From positions 124,001 to 188,000 of the forward strand of contig CAJTMW010000002.1 in the NCBI GenBank assembly GCA_910577275.1: 64,000 nt of DNA, written 5' to 3'. Shown here piece after piece: positions 17,148-26,615 of the stretch. The notes beneath the pieces are model-generated. The model was not told where the DNA came from, searched no databases, and worked only from the letters and a program-made list of their open reading frames with translations. This DNA is from an uncultured Lachnospiraceae bacterium (GTDB taxonomy: Bacteria; Bacillota; Clostridia; Lachnospirales; Lachnospiraceae). The position numbers were made by a program, and so were the translations under genes. Positions within the stretch are counted from its first letter, which is position 1. Each line of letters opens with the position of its first letter.

Positions 17148-18276
17148 GAATATCATGGAATACGAAACAGTGGAGCTGGACGAGCAGGATGGCGGCATCC
17201 TGATTATTGACCAGACACTTTTGCCGGGGAAAACGGAAATTATCCGACTTCGGACGGCGCAGGAAATATGGGACGCCATTTACCTTTTAAAGGTGCGGGG
17301 CGCACCGGCAATCGGAGTGACGGCGGCTTTTGGAATTTATGTGCTGGCAAAGGGAATTGTTGAAGCGGAAAAGAAGCCTTCAGGCGGAAAAGATGGAGGC
17401 AAACCGATAGATAAACCTGCAGATTGGGAAGCTTTTTATGAAAAATTCACAGAGCAGAAGAATTATCTGGATTCGGCAAGACCCACAGCCGTGAATCTCT
17501 CCTGGGCCCTAAACCGGATGGACGGCGTCTGCCGGAGCGCTCATGAAAAGGGGAAAACCGTGGAGGAAATTCTGGAGATACTCCATGAGGAAGCCTGCCG
17601 GATAAAGGAAGAAGACATTCAGGTATGCAGAGCCATCGGAGAGAACGGCTTAAGCCTTGTAAAGCCGGGAGACGGCATTCTCACCCATTGCAATGCGGGA
17701 CAGCTTGCCACCTGTAAATACGGAACCGCCACCGCGCCCATTTATCTCGGGCAGGAGAGGGGCTACAATTTTAAGGTTTTTGCCGACGAGACGAGACCTC
17801 TTTTGCAGGGAGCAAGGCTTACCGCCTATGAGCTTCACAGCGCGGGAGTGGATGTGACCTTAATCTGCGACAATATGTCCGCCATGGTAATGAAAAACGG
17901 CTGGGTCAACGCCGTCTTTGTAGGCTGCGACAGGGTGGCCGCAAACGGGGACACGGCAAATAAAATCGGAACCTCCGTGGTGGCTGCGGTTGCCAAAAGA
18001 TACGGCGTGCCTTTTTACGTGTGCGCGCCCACCTCAACCATCGACCTTGCAACGCCCACAGGAGCCGAAATTAAAATCGAGCAGAGGCCGGCGGAGGAAG
18101 TGACGGAAATGTGGTATAAGGAGCGCATGGCGCCGGAGGGCGTGAAGGTGTTTAACCCGGCGTTCGATGTGACGGACAATGAGCTGATTACCGCAATCGT
18201 GACAGAGAACGGGATTGCAAGGGCGCCGTTTAGGGAGTCGCTTAGGGAGATGTGCAAAAAAATTAAGAAAAATTAA
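17140..18276 (+). CDS. mtnA: S-methyl-5-thioribose-1-phosphate isomerase
   Basis: This 378-residue enzyme converts methylthioribose-1-phosphate to methylthioribulose-1-phosphate in methionine salvage. Catalytic Cys184 in GILTHCNAGQLAT and Asp244 in CDNMSAM are present, as are KVRGAPAIG and GCDRVAANGDTANKIGT. It carries a Lys/Gly/Pro-rich insert at residues 76-96 longer than in many homologues. No other salvage gene is adjacent. MtnA-like proteins may instead act in a DHAP shunt with an aldolase; the local context does not decide this. Confidence 0.92.
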   Translation: MGKNIMEYETVELDEQDGGILIIDQTLLPGKTEIIRLRTAQEIWDAIYLLKVRGAPAIGVTAAFGIYVLAKGIVEAEKKPSGGKDGGKPIDKPADWEAFYEKFTEQKNYLDSARPTAVNLSWALNRMDGVCRSAHEKGKTVEEILEILHEEACRIKEEDIQVCRAIGENGLSLVKPGDGILTHCNAGQLATCKYGTATAPIYLGQERGYNFKVFADETRPLLQGARLTAYELHSAGVDVTLICDNMSAMVMKNGWVNAVFVGCDRVAANGDTANKIGTSVVAAVAKRYGVPFYVCAPTSTIDLATPTGAEIKIEQRPAEEVTEMWYKERMAPEGVKVFNPAFDVTDNELITAIVTENGIARAPFRESLREMCKKIKKN

Positions 18277-18282
18277 CCTGCT

Positions 18283-18315
18283 TTAAGGAGGAGGATTAAA
18301 ACCCCTTCTCCTTAA
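18283..18315. terminator. Possible bidirectional terminator between mtnA and the lipase
   Basis: TTAAGGAG at 18283-18290 pairs with CTCCTTAA at 18308-18315. The intergenic gap is only 19 bases, so the right arm lies in the last codons of the convergent gene. No clear U-tract is present. Confidence 0.35.
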
Positions 18316-19654
18316 GCTCCGCCACCATCTCCACATAAGCCTCCACTACATCAAATCCCTTATAATCCTCCCGTTTTAAGTCAATCATATCTCCATGGGA
18401 AATTCCCCGCCGCCCGGTGCTGACAAAGGCTTTCCGAAAGCTTCCCCATTTTGCGGATTCTATGGTAACCAGCCCGTCATTTTTAGGAGCGCCGGCAAAG
18501 AACATCATAAGATTCGGAATGCTTAAAAGGCCGTCTCCAAGGGTATGTTTCACGCAGGAGGCATAGCTCTGGTAAAAGACCTTTGGGGAATCAGGATATT
18601 TTCTGTTGAATTCCAGACAAAAGTCCGGGGCAAGCTGCTTGCTTGCGTGGTAACAGTCGGGATTCCTGTCCCCGAACTGCCGATAAGCCCTGTCAAACAG
18701 GGAGGATATGAAACGATAAACTCCATCGGGCAGAGCGTTTAAAAGGTTTAAAAGCTCGGAGCCTCTGTGAGGAGTGGATATGGTGGTCAGAGAGGCAACC
18801 TTATCTTCCATGTGCAGGCCGGATATGAGATAGCGGGCGTCAAGGCCACCCTTTGAATGGGCGATAATATTGACCTTTCCGCATTGATTTTCTTCCAGTA
18901 TTTCATTGATTTTTTCCCGGATAATTAAAGCGTTATTCTCTATGGTTCCCCATGCCTCCTGATGTCCGTAATAGAGAACGGCGCCGTTTCGGACTAGCTC
19001 TTTTGGTATTCTCCCCCAATAGTTAAAGTAGCGCAAATCCCGGAATCCGATTCCGTGAAGCAGAACCAGAGGATATTTTGTGGCGCAGGGGGCGTCAGGG
19101 CGGGAAAGCCTGTTTTCAAACCGGCAGCGTTCCGCGTCGTATTCTTCATAAGCCCGCTTCATCAGGTATCTTGCCGGAAGCAGATGAAAAACGGGAAACC
19201 ACAGAAAGCAGAAAATCAAAATCCTTTTCCAGATGCCAAGGCTCCGGCAGGTGCACAAAATTCGAATATATCCATTTAAAACGAGCAGATAAAAATGAAA
19301 GAACACAAAAATTCCGTCTACAATCATGACAAGAGGCCAGCCCACATCTGCCGGAGCCATAAGCGAGGGGAGCCGTAACAGATAGATAAGGAGCTGGGCT
19401 AAAATTCCCCGGAAACAGAATTTCAGGATTTGCCGGCCGCCGTACATGATTCTGATTCGCAACGGCAGGGCGTGTCGGTGCTTTCGGGACATACAGGGCA
19501 TAATATGTAAAAGGCAAAGGGTAGTTATATAGAGAAAAACCAGTAAAATCCGTAGACAAACAGAAGTTGTACCGGGAGAAGCAATCCGGTAAAGTTCCAG
19601 ATAAGTTTTGTCTGATAAAACCCATAATATAATGAAATGAGGAAGCAGTAACAT
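18296..19654 (-). CDS. Membrane-anchored triacylglycerol-lipase-like hydrolase
   Basis: This 452-residue protein has several hydrophobic helices in its first 165 residues, then an alpha/beta-hydrolase domain with PLVLLHGIGFRD (His200-Gly201 oxyanion region), nucleophile Ser267 in IIAHSKGGLDARY and TISTPHRGSELLN, the pattern of lipases that act on phospholipid or acylglycerol. The charge-relay Asp and His (GDGLL and ISHGD) lie near the C-terminus. GGAGG lies just before the ATG. It converges on mtnA and diverges from gatC. A role in membrane lipid turnover is inferred. Confidence 0.82.
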   Translation of the reverse strand: MLLLPHFIILWVLSDKTYLELYRIASPGTTSVCLRILLVFLYITTLCLLHIMPCMSRKHRHALPLRIRIMYGGRQILKFCFRGILAQLLIYLLRLPSLMAPADVGWPLVMIVDGIFVFFHFYLLVLNGYIRILCTCRSLGIWKRILIFCFLWFPVFHLLPARYLMKRAYEEYDAERCRFENRLSRPDAPCATKYPLVLLHGIGFRDLRYFNYWGRIPKELVRNGAVLYYGHQEAWGTIENNALIIREKINEILEENQCGKVNIIAHSKGGLDARYLISGLHMEDKVASLTTISTPHRGSELLNLLNALPDGVYRFISSLFDRAYRQFGDRNPDCYHASKQLAPDFCLEFNRKYPDSPKVFYQSYASCVKHTLGDGLLSIPNLMMFFAGAPKNDGLVTIESAKWGSFRKAFVSTGRRGISHGDMIDLKREDYKGFDVVEAYVEMVAELKEKGF

Positions 19655-19811
19655 TTTTGGCCTCCGCAGAGTGTGTATGATTTTAATAACGCAAGTATAG
19701 CATATCCTGGCTGCAAAGTCTAATTAAAACGGTGGACATCAGCCCGTAAACGTAGTAAATTAATTGGTAGAAAATTGAAAAAGCATGCAGCAGGCAGAAA
19801 GGACAGTAAAA

Positions 19812-20105
19812 ATGGCAAATATCATTTCGGATGAAACCATTGAATATGTAGGGATTCTTGCAAAGCTTGAGCTTTCCGGGCAGGAGCGGGAGCAGGCGAA
19901 GAAGGATATGGGAAGTATGCTGGATTATATTGATAAGCTGGGGGAGCTTGATACGGAGGGCGTGGAGCCTATGTCCCACGTTTTTCCGGTAAATAATGTG
20001 TTTCGTGAGGATGTAGTGACGAACGGCGATATGAGGGAAGAAATTCTGAAGAATGCGCCGGAGGAAAAGGACGGCATGTTTGCGGTGCCGAGAACGTTTG
20101 ACTAG
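19812..20105 (+). CDS. gatC: Glutamyl-tRNA(Gln)/aspartyl-tRNA(Asn) amidotransferase subunit C
   Basis: This 97-residue GatC wraps between GatA and GatB and stabilises the complex. Motifs ISDETIEYVGILAKLELS and DKLGELDTEGVEPMSHVFP are typical. I start at ATG 19812 (AAAGGA upstream) rather than the ATG nine codons earlier. It is the first gene of gatCAB, which makes Gln-tRNA(Gln), and often Asn-tRNA(Asn), by amidation in organisms lacking the direct synthetase. Confidence 0.93.
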   Translation: MANIISDETIEYVGILAKLELSGQEREQAKKDMGSMLDYIDKLGELDTEGVEPMSHVFPVNNVFREDVVTNGDMREEILKNAPEEKDGMFAVPRTFD

Positions 20106-20188
20106 AATAAGTGGAAAGAGTTTGTGGCGGCGCGGAGCTCAAAGGCTTAGGTCAGGCGCAGCAGGCAGCTGCGCAGAAATGAGGAGAT

Positions 20189-21733
20189 ATGAATATACTT
20201 GACATGACTGCCGTTTCCTTAGGGGCGGCGATTAAGGAAAAGAAGGTGTCGGTGCAGGAGGCTGTGGAGGCTGTCCTTGCGCGGATTGAGGAAAAAGAGG
20301 AGGAGTATCACTGTTACGTGACGGTGGACAGAGAAGGGGCGGTTGCACGGGCAGAGCGGGTGCAGAAGCTGATTGATGCCGGAGAGTTTACAGGCCCTCT
20401 TGCGGGGGTTCCGGTGGCAATTAAGGATAATATGTGCACGGAGGGGCTTTTAACCACCTGTTCCTCCAGAATTCTGTACAATTTCATCCCGACCTTTTCT
20501 TCGGAGGCGGTTTTAAATCTGCAGAAGGCGGGAGCGGTGATTCTCGGAAAGACGAACATGGACGAGTTCGCCATGGGCTCCACCACGGAGACTTCGGCTT
20601 TCGGCGTTACCAGAAATCCGTGGAATCCCGGGCATGTGCCGGGAGGCTCGTCAGGCGGAAGTGCGGCGGCGGTTGCCGCAAAGGAATGCTTTTATGCCCT
20701 TGGCTCGGATACCGGAGGCTCAATTCGCCAGCCGGCGTCTTTCTGCGGCGTGGTGGGATTAAAGCCCACTTATGGAACGGTGTCCCGCTACGGGCTGATT
20801 GCCTACGGTTCTTCTTTAGACCAGATTGGGCCTTTGTGTAAGGATGTCACGGACTGCGCCGTGATTATGGAGGCAATTGCCTCCCATGATGCCAAGGATT
20901 CCACTTCCGTGAAAAGGGATGATACGGATTTTTCCTCCGCCCTTGTGGAGGACGTAAAGGGAATGAAAATCGGGATTCCCAGAGATTATTTCGGGGAAGG
21001 ACTTGACGGCGAGGTGAGAAACGCCGTTCTTGCGGCGGCGCAGGTTTTAAAGGACAGGGGCGCGTTGGTGGAGGAGTTTGATTTAAGTCTGGTGGAATAT
21101 GCGATTCCCGCTTACTACACCATAGCGGCGGCGGAAGCCAGCTCCAACCTGGAGCGTTTCGACGGCATCAAGTACGGTTACCGGGCGGAGGGTTGTGAAG
21201 GTCTTCACGATATGTACAGGAAGTCCCGCTCCGAGGGCTTTGGCCCGGAGGTAAAGCGCAGAATCATGCTGGGAAGCTTTGTCTTAAGCTCCGGTTATTA
21301 CGACGCCTATTATCTGAAAGCGCTCCGTGTGAAAGCCCTGATTAAAAAAGCCTTTGACGAGGCTTTTGCGAAATACGACGTGATTCTGGGACCGGTTGCG
21401 CCCACCACGGCGCCGAAGCTGGGGGCGAGTCTGTCCGACCCTATTAAAATGTATCTGGGCGACATCTACACCATTGCAGTCAATCTGGCCGGGCTTCCGG
21501 GGCTCAGTATGCCCTGCGGCCTTGATGCAAAGGGGCTGCCCATCGGCATTCAGCTGATTGGAGACTGTTTTCAGGAAAAGAAGCTGATTCAGACGGCCTA
21601 CACCTATGAGCGGGCAAGAGGGATATTTGAAATGCCAAAAGGTATGGCGGCAGGCGAAGCCGCATCAGTGGAAAAGGCGGCGGGAAACGCCCCTGAAAAC
21701 AAAGACGCATCTTGCGAAAGGAGGGAGGCATAG
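20189..21733 (+). CDS. gatA: Glutamyl-tRNA(Gln) amidotransferase subunit A
   Basis: This 514-residue amidase releases ammonia from glutamine for GatB. The Ser-cisSer-Lys triad is present: Lys79 (VAIKDN), Ser154 (PGGSSGGSAA) and Ser178 (DTGGSIRQP). The length is slightly above the usual 485-490 because of a C-terminal extension of about 25 residues rich in Ala, Glu and Lys. GAGGAGATATG supplies the start. GatB follows two bases after the stop. Confidence 0.95.
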   Translation: MNILDMTAVSLGAAIKEKKVSVQEAVEAVLARIEEKEEEYHCYVTVDREGAVARAERVQKLIDAGEFTGPLAGVPVAIKDNMCTEGLLTTCSSRILYNFIPTFSSEAVLNLQKAGAVILGKTNMDEFAMGSTTETSAFGVTRNPWNPGHVPGGSSGGSAAAVAAKECFYALGSDTGGSIRQPASFCGVVGLKPTYGTVSRYGLIAYGSSLDQIGPLCKDVTDCAVIMEAIASHDAKDSTSVKRDDTDFSSALVEDVKGMKIGIPRDYFGEGLDGEVRNAVLAAAQVLKDRGALVEEFDLSLVEYAIPAYYTIAAAEASSNLERFDGIKYGYRAEGCEGLHDMYRKSRSEGFGPEVKRRIMLGSFVLSSGYYDAYYLKALRVKALIKKAFDEAFAKYDVILGPVAPTTAPKLGASLSDPIKMYLGDIYTIAVNLAGLPGLSMPCGLDAKGLPIGIQLIGDCFQEKKLIQTAYTYERARGIFEMPKGMAAGEAASVEKAAGNAPENKDASCERREA

Positions 21734-21735
21734 TC

Positions 21736-23187
21736 ATGGCGGGAAGCTACTCACAGGAGGAAAAGCAATACGAAACGGTAATCGGTCTTGAGGTTCATGT
21801 GGAGCTTGCCACAAAGACCAAAATTTTCTGCGGATGCTCCACGGCCTTTGGCGGGGAGGCGAATACGCACACGTGCCCGGTCTGCACCGGTATGCCGGGC
21901 TCGCTTCCGGTATTAAACAGGCAGGTGCTGGAGCATGCGGTGGCGGTGGGGCTTGCCACAGGCTGCAATATCACCAGATACTGCAAATTTGACAGGAAGA
22001 ATTATTTTTATCCCGATAATCCGCAGAATTATCAGATTTCCCAGCTTTATCTGCCCATCTGCCGGGACGGCAGGGTGGAAATCGAGACGGAGGCAGGGAA
22101 AAAATTTGTGGGGATTCATGAAATCCACATGGAGGAGGACGCGGGCAAGCTGATTCACGACGAATGGAACGACTGTTCACTGGTGGACTTTAACCGCTCA
22201 GGCGTTCCTCTGATTGAGATTGTGTCGGAGCCGGATATGCGAAGTGCGGACGAGGTGATTGCCTATCTGGAAAAGCTGCGCATGATTATCCAGTATCTGG
22301 GCGCCTCCGACTGCAAGCTGCAGGAGGGCTCCATGCGGGCCGATGTGAACCTGTCTGTCCGGGAGGCCGGGGCAAAGGAGTATGGCACCCGTACGGAGAT
22401 GAAAAATCTGAATTCTTTCAAGGCCATTAAAAGGGCAATCGAGGGGGAGAGGGAACGCCAGATTGACCTGCTTGAGAGCGGGGAGAAGGTGGTTCAGGAG
22501 ACAAGAAGGTGGGACGATGTAAAGGGAGAGTCCTACGCCATGAGAAGCAAGGAGGACGCCCAGGATTATCGGTATTTTCCCGACCCTGATTTGGTTCCGG
22601 TAGTCATAGACGAAGGGTTCCTTGAGAGAATCAGGGAAAAGCAGCCGGAATTCCGGGAGGAAAAGATGGTGCGGTATAAGAAGGAATTCGACATTCCCGA
22701 TTACGACATTGAGATTATCACCGCAAGCAAGCATATGGCGGATATTTTCGAGGCAACGGTGGCTCTTGGGAGCCAGCCCAAAAAAGTGTCCAACTGGCTG
22801 ATGGTGGAAACCCTGCGCCTCCTTAAGGAAAATAATATGGACCCGGAGGATATCTGTTTTTCACCGGAAAATCTGGCGAAGCTGATTGCCCTGACAGATG
22901 CAAAGGCCGTCAACAGCTCTGTGGCGAAAGAGGTTTTTGAGGTGATGTTTAAGGAAGATATCGACCCGGAAAGCTACGTGGAGGAAAAGGGATTAAAGGC
23001 GGTAAACGACGAGGGAGCCCTTAAGAAGACGGTGGAAGAGGTCATTGCGGCCAATCCGCAGTCCGTGGAGGATTATCGAAAGGGAAAGGAAAAAGCCATC
23101 GGATTTCTGGTGGGGCAGACCATGAAAGCCATGAAGGGAAAGGCGGACCCGGGAATGGTGAACAGGCTTTTGAAGGAACTTTTATAA
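21736..23187 (+). CDS. gatB: Aspartyl/glutamyl-tRNA amidotransferase subunit B
   Basis: This 483-residue protein activates the Glu or Asp carboxylate on misacylated tRNA. Family motifs are clear: YETVIGLEVHVELAT, KIFCGCSTAFGGEANTHTCP (zinc cysteines), FDRKNYFYPDNPQNYQIS and the YqeY-like C-terminal helical domain (NPQSVEDYRKGKEKAIGFLV). ATG 21736 is chosen because AAGGAGGGAGG lies directly before it; an upstream TTG is in the end of gatA. It completes the gatCAB operon. Confidence 0.96.
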   Translation: MAGSYSQEEKQYETVIGLEVHVELATKTKIFCGCSTAFGGEANTHTCPVCTGMPGSLPVLNRQVLEHAVAVGLATGCNITRYCKFDRKNYFYPDNPQNYQISQLYLPICRDGRVEIETEAGKKFVGIHEIHMEEDAGKLIHDEWNDCSLVDFNRSGVPLIEIVSEPDMRSADEVIAYLEKLRMIIQYLGASDCKLQEGSMRADVNLSVREAGAKEYGTRTEMKNLNSFKAIKRAIEGERERQIDLLESGEKVVQETRRWDDVKGESYAMRSKEDAQDYRYFPDPDLVPVVIDEGFLERIREKQPEFREEKMVRYKKEFDIPDYDIEIITASKHMADIFEATVALGSQPKKVSNWLMVETLRLLKENNMDPEDICFSPENLAKLIALTDAKAVNSSVAKEVFEVMFKEDIDPESYVEEKGLKAVNDEGALKKTVEEVIAANPQSVEDYRKGKEKAIGFLVGQTMKAMKGKADPGMVNRLLKELL

Positions 23188-23200
23188 AAAGGAGAACAGA

Positions 23201-25651
23201 ATGAAAGAACATTTCATAGCAGAAACACATCCGGCGGCAAGAGAGGAAAATATCATTCAGGGGGAAAACTATCGGATTACCGTGCTGACAAAGCGTCTGG
23301 TGCGTCTTGAGTATCAGCCGGACGGGGAATTTGTGGACGAGGCGTCCCAGACGGTTTTTAACCGTGATTTTCCCGCGGTGGATTTTTCATGGAAAGAAAC
23401 GGAGGACGGACTGGAAATCAGGACAGACTGTTTTCAGCTCAATTATGATAAGAAAGAGTTTACGCCGGGAGGGCTTTCCTGCGCCTGCACCTATATGGGC
23501 GAGGAAGAGGAGGCGGGATTTTACAGCAGACCCTGGCATTACGGAGACAGGAACACGAATTTAAAGGGTACCACAAGAACGCTGGACGAGGTGAACGGAG
23601 CCTGCGAGCTGGGGGACGGCCTGATGTCTTTCTGGAGCGGTGTGGCTGTGCTGGACGATTCCCGCACATTGCTCCTTAAGGAGGACGGCTGGGTGGAGCC
23701 CAGAGGAGATGGAACGGGGCGGAAGAAACCGCTTTCCGGGCAGCCGGGAGAGCCGTTTTCAGAAAGCCGCGATATTTATCTTTTTGTCTATGGGCATTGT
23801 TATCTCGACGCGCTGAAGGATTTTAACTATCTTTGCGGAAAGACGCCCATGCTTCCCCGCTTTGCGCTGGGGAACTGGTGGAGCCGGTATTACAAATATT
23901 CGGAAAACTCTTATATGGAGCTGATGCGCCGCTTTGACGAGGAGGAAATTCCTTTTTCGGTGGCGGTCATTGATATGGACTGGCATCTGGTGGATATCGA
24001 CCAGAAGTACGGAAGCGGCTGGACGGGCTATACCTGGAACCGGGAGCTTTTTCCTGACCCGGAGAGGTTTCTTAATAAGCTCCATGAACGGGGAATGAAG
24101 ACCACCTTAAATGTGCATCCGGCGGACGGTATCCGGGCGTACGAGGACTGCTATCCTGAGGTTGCAAAGGCTATGGGCGTGGACGCTTCCAAAGAAGAAG
24201 TGGTAAAGTTTGATATTGCCAGCCCGAAATTTCTTGAGGTTTATTTTGAAAAGGTGCATCATCCCATGGAAGGGCAGGGAGTGGATTTCTGGTGGCTGGA
24301 CTGGCAGCAGGGAACCAGCACGAAGGTGGAGGGCCTGGACCCCTTGTGGATGTTGAATCACTATCATTTTCTGGACAGCGGAAGGGACGGGAAGCGGCCC
24401 ATGACCTTTTCCCGCTATGCCGGCCCGGGCTCCCACAGATATCCGGTGGGCTTTTCGGGAGATACGGTGATTACCTGGGAATCTCTGGATTTTCAGCCCT
24501 ATTTCACCAGCACGGCCTCCAATATCGGTTACGGCTGGTGGAGCCATGATATCGGCGGACATATGATGGGGACAAAGGATGACGAGCTGGAGGCAAGATG
24601 GTTCCAGTACGGCGTTTTTTCGCCTGTTAACCGGCTGCACAGCACCTGCAACCAGTTTAACGGGAAGGAGCCCTGGAGGTTTAAGAGGGAGGTTCATGAT
24701 ACCATGAATGATTTCCTCCGCCTTCGGCATAAAATGATTCCCTATCTTTACACCATGAATTACCGTGCATGGAGGGAGGATGCGCCAATCTGTCAGCCCA
24801 TGTATTATGCTTATCCCACAAGGATGGAGGCTTATAAACAGAAAAATCAGTATTTATTCGGAAGCGAGCTGATGGCGGCGCCGGTTACCCGGGCGAGAAT
24901 TGATGGCCTGAATGTGGCGGAGGTAAAGGTATGGCTGCCGGAAGGGCTGTGGTTCGACTTCTTTACGGACACGGTTTACGAGGGTGGGAGAAGCCTTTGT
25001 ATGTACCGCGGGATTGATAAGATTCCCGTGCTTGCAAAAGCCGGAGCCATCGTGCCCATGACGGAGAGGCTTTCCGCAGCGGAAGCGGCGAATAACCCGG
25101 ATGAATTGACCGTAAGAGTCTATCCCGGAGCGGACAACAGCTTTACTTTATACGAGGACGATAACGTATCTCTTGATTACCAGAAAAACCAGTGTGTAAG
25201 GACGGAAATAAGGATTGACTGGAGCAGTCGAAAGTTTATTCTTGCTCCCTCCGAGGGAAACCTGTCCCTGATTCCGTCAGAAAGAACCTGGAAAATTAAG
25301 CTGTATAAGATTACCGCAGATTCCGCTGTGGTACTGGTAAACGGCGAGGAGAAAAAGGATGTCTGCGGGCGGGAAGGAACGACGCTTACCGTGACGCTGG
25401 CACATATAAAGCCCGAAGACCGTGTGGAAATTATTCTTCCAGAGGAAACAGAGATATCGGAAAATCCGGTACAGGAAATGCTTTACGATTTCTTAAATCA
25501 GGCGGAGATTGCTTTCAGCACAAAGGATGCCGTCTACGAAGCCGCAAAGAGAAATGCCGGAAATCCCGCGGCGCTCCTTGGCGAGCTGCAGGCGATGGAC
25601 GTTTCGGAAAAGCTGCAGAGGGCGGTTCTGGAAATTGCCGGCGCAAGGTGA
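23201..25651 (+). CDS. GH31 family alpha-glycosidase
   Basis: This 816-residue enzyme has the GH31 N-terminal beta-sandwich, a (beta/alpha)8 barrel and a C-terminal DUF5110-like region. The predicted nucleophile is Asp367 in DFWWLDWQQG and the acid/base Asp421 in GFSGDTVITWESL; the surrounding YPVGFSGDT motif is typical. The WWLDWQQG form occurs in the GH31 subgroup of bacterial alpha-glucosidase/alpha-galactosidase-like enzymes, so alpha-glucosidase is likely but not certain. No signal peptide. The last 75 residues form an extra helical tail (LYDFLNQAEIAFSTK onward). It follows gatB by 13 bases with AAAAGGAGAA. Confidence 0.92.
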   Translation: MKEHFIAETHPAAREENIIQGENYRITVLTKRLVRLEYQPDGEFVDEASQTVFNRDFPAVDFSWKETEDGLEIRTDCFQLNYDKKEFTPGGLSCACTYMGEEEEAGFYSRPWHYGDRNTNLKGTTRTLDEVNGACELGDGLMSFWSGVAVLDDSRTLLLKEDGWVEPRGDGTGRKKPLSGQPGEPFSESRDIYLFVYGHCYLDALKDFNYLCGKTPMLPRFALGNWWSRYYKYSENSYMELMRRFDEEEIPFSVAVIDMDWHLVDIDQKYGSGWTGYTWNRELFPDPERFLNKLHERGMKTTLNVHPADGIRAYEDCYPEVAKAMGVDASKEEVVKFDIASPKFLEVYFEKVHHPMEGQGVDFWWLDWQQGTSTKVEGLDPLWMLNHYHFLDSGRDGKRPMTFSRYAGPGSHRYPVGFSGDTVITWESLDFQPYFTSTASNIGYGWWSHDIGGHMMGTKDDELEARWFQYGVFSPVNRLHSTCNQFNGKEPWRFKREVHDTMNDFLRLRHKMIPYLYTMNYRAWREDAPICQPMYYAYPTRMEAYKQKNQYLFGSELMAAPVTRARIDGLNVAEVKVWLPEGLWFDFFTDTVYEGGRSLCMYRGIDKIPVLAKAGAIVPMTERLSAAEAANNPDELTVRVYPGADNSFTLYEDDNVSLDYQKNQCVRTEIRIDWSSRKFILAPSEGNLSLIPSERTWKIKLYKITADSAVVLVNGEEKKDVCGREGTTLTVTLAHIKPEDRVEIILPEETEISENPVQEMLYDFLNQAEIAFSTKDAVYEAAKRNAGNPAALLGELQAMDVSEKLQRAVLEIAGAR

Positions 25652-25666
25652 TGGGAGAATTCAAAA

Positions 25667-26377
25667 ATGGAGCAAATGCTTTTTGTGCTGGATATGATTG
25701 GGACAGTTGCCTTTGCACTGTCGGGAGCCATGACAGCCATTAAAAAGAAGATGGATATTTTGGGCGTTATGATACTTGGTATGGTAACAGCCGTGGGGGG
25801 AGGCATGATGCGGGATATTATCCTGGGGATTGTGCCTCCCCAGGCGTTTCGGGAGCCTTTTTATGCCGTGACGGCATTATTGACTTCTATGGTCATGTTT
25901 GTATTCATCTATTTCCGGGAGAGGAAAGCAAGGAAAAAAGGCTGGCAGGAGCAGCCTGTGGCCGATACGGGAAAAAAAGGATATCAGGGCGTATCGGGGC
26001 AGCGCTTTGCCGCAATGCTGATGGCGGCGGATACTCTGGGACTTGGGGTTTTCACTGTGGTGGGAGTGAAGGCGGCTTTTGATACCCGGATGGAGATGAA
26101 CTATTTTCTGCCGGTGTTCCTTGGGACGATTACCGGCGTGGGAGGCGGCCTTTTGCGGGACATGATGGCGGGGGACAGACCCTACATATTTGTAAAGCAT
26201 GTATATGCCTGCGCTTCGATTCTGGGAGCCTTTGTGTGCGCTTTTCTCTGGACGAGAGCCGGGGAGGAGGGCGCGATGATTGCCGGCGCCGTCTGCGTGA
26301 TTGTCATGCGGGTTCTGGCAATCGGGTTCAAGTGGAATCTTCCGAGAATAGATGATGCAAAAATGATGCAAAAATGA
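25667..26377 (+). CDS. TRIC-family (UPF0126) cation channel-like membrane protein
   Basis: This 236-residue protein has about seven membrane helices in two similar halves. The family marks are present twice: FALSGAMTAIKKKMDILGVM with TAVGGGMMRDI, and a second copy GLGVFTVVGVKAA with TGVGGGLLRDMMAG. Prokaryotic TRIC channels conduct K+ or Na+; older annotations call this family a glycine transporter. A charged loop at residues 85-105 joins the halves. AGAATTCAAAA gives a weak ribosome site. Confidence 0.88.
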   Translation: MEQMLFVLDMIGTVAFALSGAMTAIKKKMDILGVMILGMVTAVGGGMMRDIILGIVPPQAFREPFYAVTALLTSMVMFVFIYFRERKARKKGWQEQPVADTGKKGYQGVSGQRFAAMLMAADTLGLGVFTVVGVKAAFDTRMEMNYFLPVFLGTITGVGGGLLRDMMAGDRPYIFVKHVYACASILGAFVCAFLWTRAGEEGAMIAGAVCVIVMRVLAIGFKWNLPRIDDAKMMQK

Positions 26378-26448
26378 TGAAACTATGATGCACGGATTGG
26401 ATAATATTTTCCTTGTGGATAATAATACTAAAGAAAGGACAAAAAGAC

Positions 26449-26583
26449 ATGGAGATGGAAGTGCTTTTGGGCGGAGAAGGAAACAGGGAAAAGAAAAGTT
26501 TATTAAAGATATGCGGTATTATTTTGTGGATGCTGATGATTCTGGTGTCCGTGTTTTGCGCGTCCCGGTCGCTGATGCTGTAA
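26449..26583 (+). CDS. Small single-pass membrane peptide (44 residues)
   Basis: This short frame starts at ATG 26449 with AAAGGA (26434-26439) at good spacing and ends at TAA 26581. The product has a charged N-terminus (MEMEVLLGGEGNREKKS) and one hydrophobic helix (ICGIILWMLMILVSVFCA) ending SRSLML. A start in the long overlapping frame would instead demand an unlikely N-terminus for the deacetylase, so this peptide explains the region better. It precedes the deacetylase by 32 bases and may be cotranscribed with it. Function unknown. Confidence 0.5.
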   Translation: MEMEVLLGGEGNREKKSLLKICGIILWMLMILVSVFCASRSLML

Positions 26584-26615
26584 AGGACAGAGGGATTTCG
26601 AAAGAGGGCGCGGGG

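Noticed and set aside
26385..26615. Long N-terminal extension of the polysaccharide deacetylase
   Set aside because: It would place 118 residues before a lipoprotein signal peptide; a separate 44-residue frame with a good ribosome site explains the segment.
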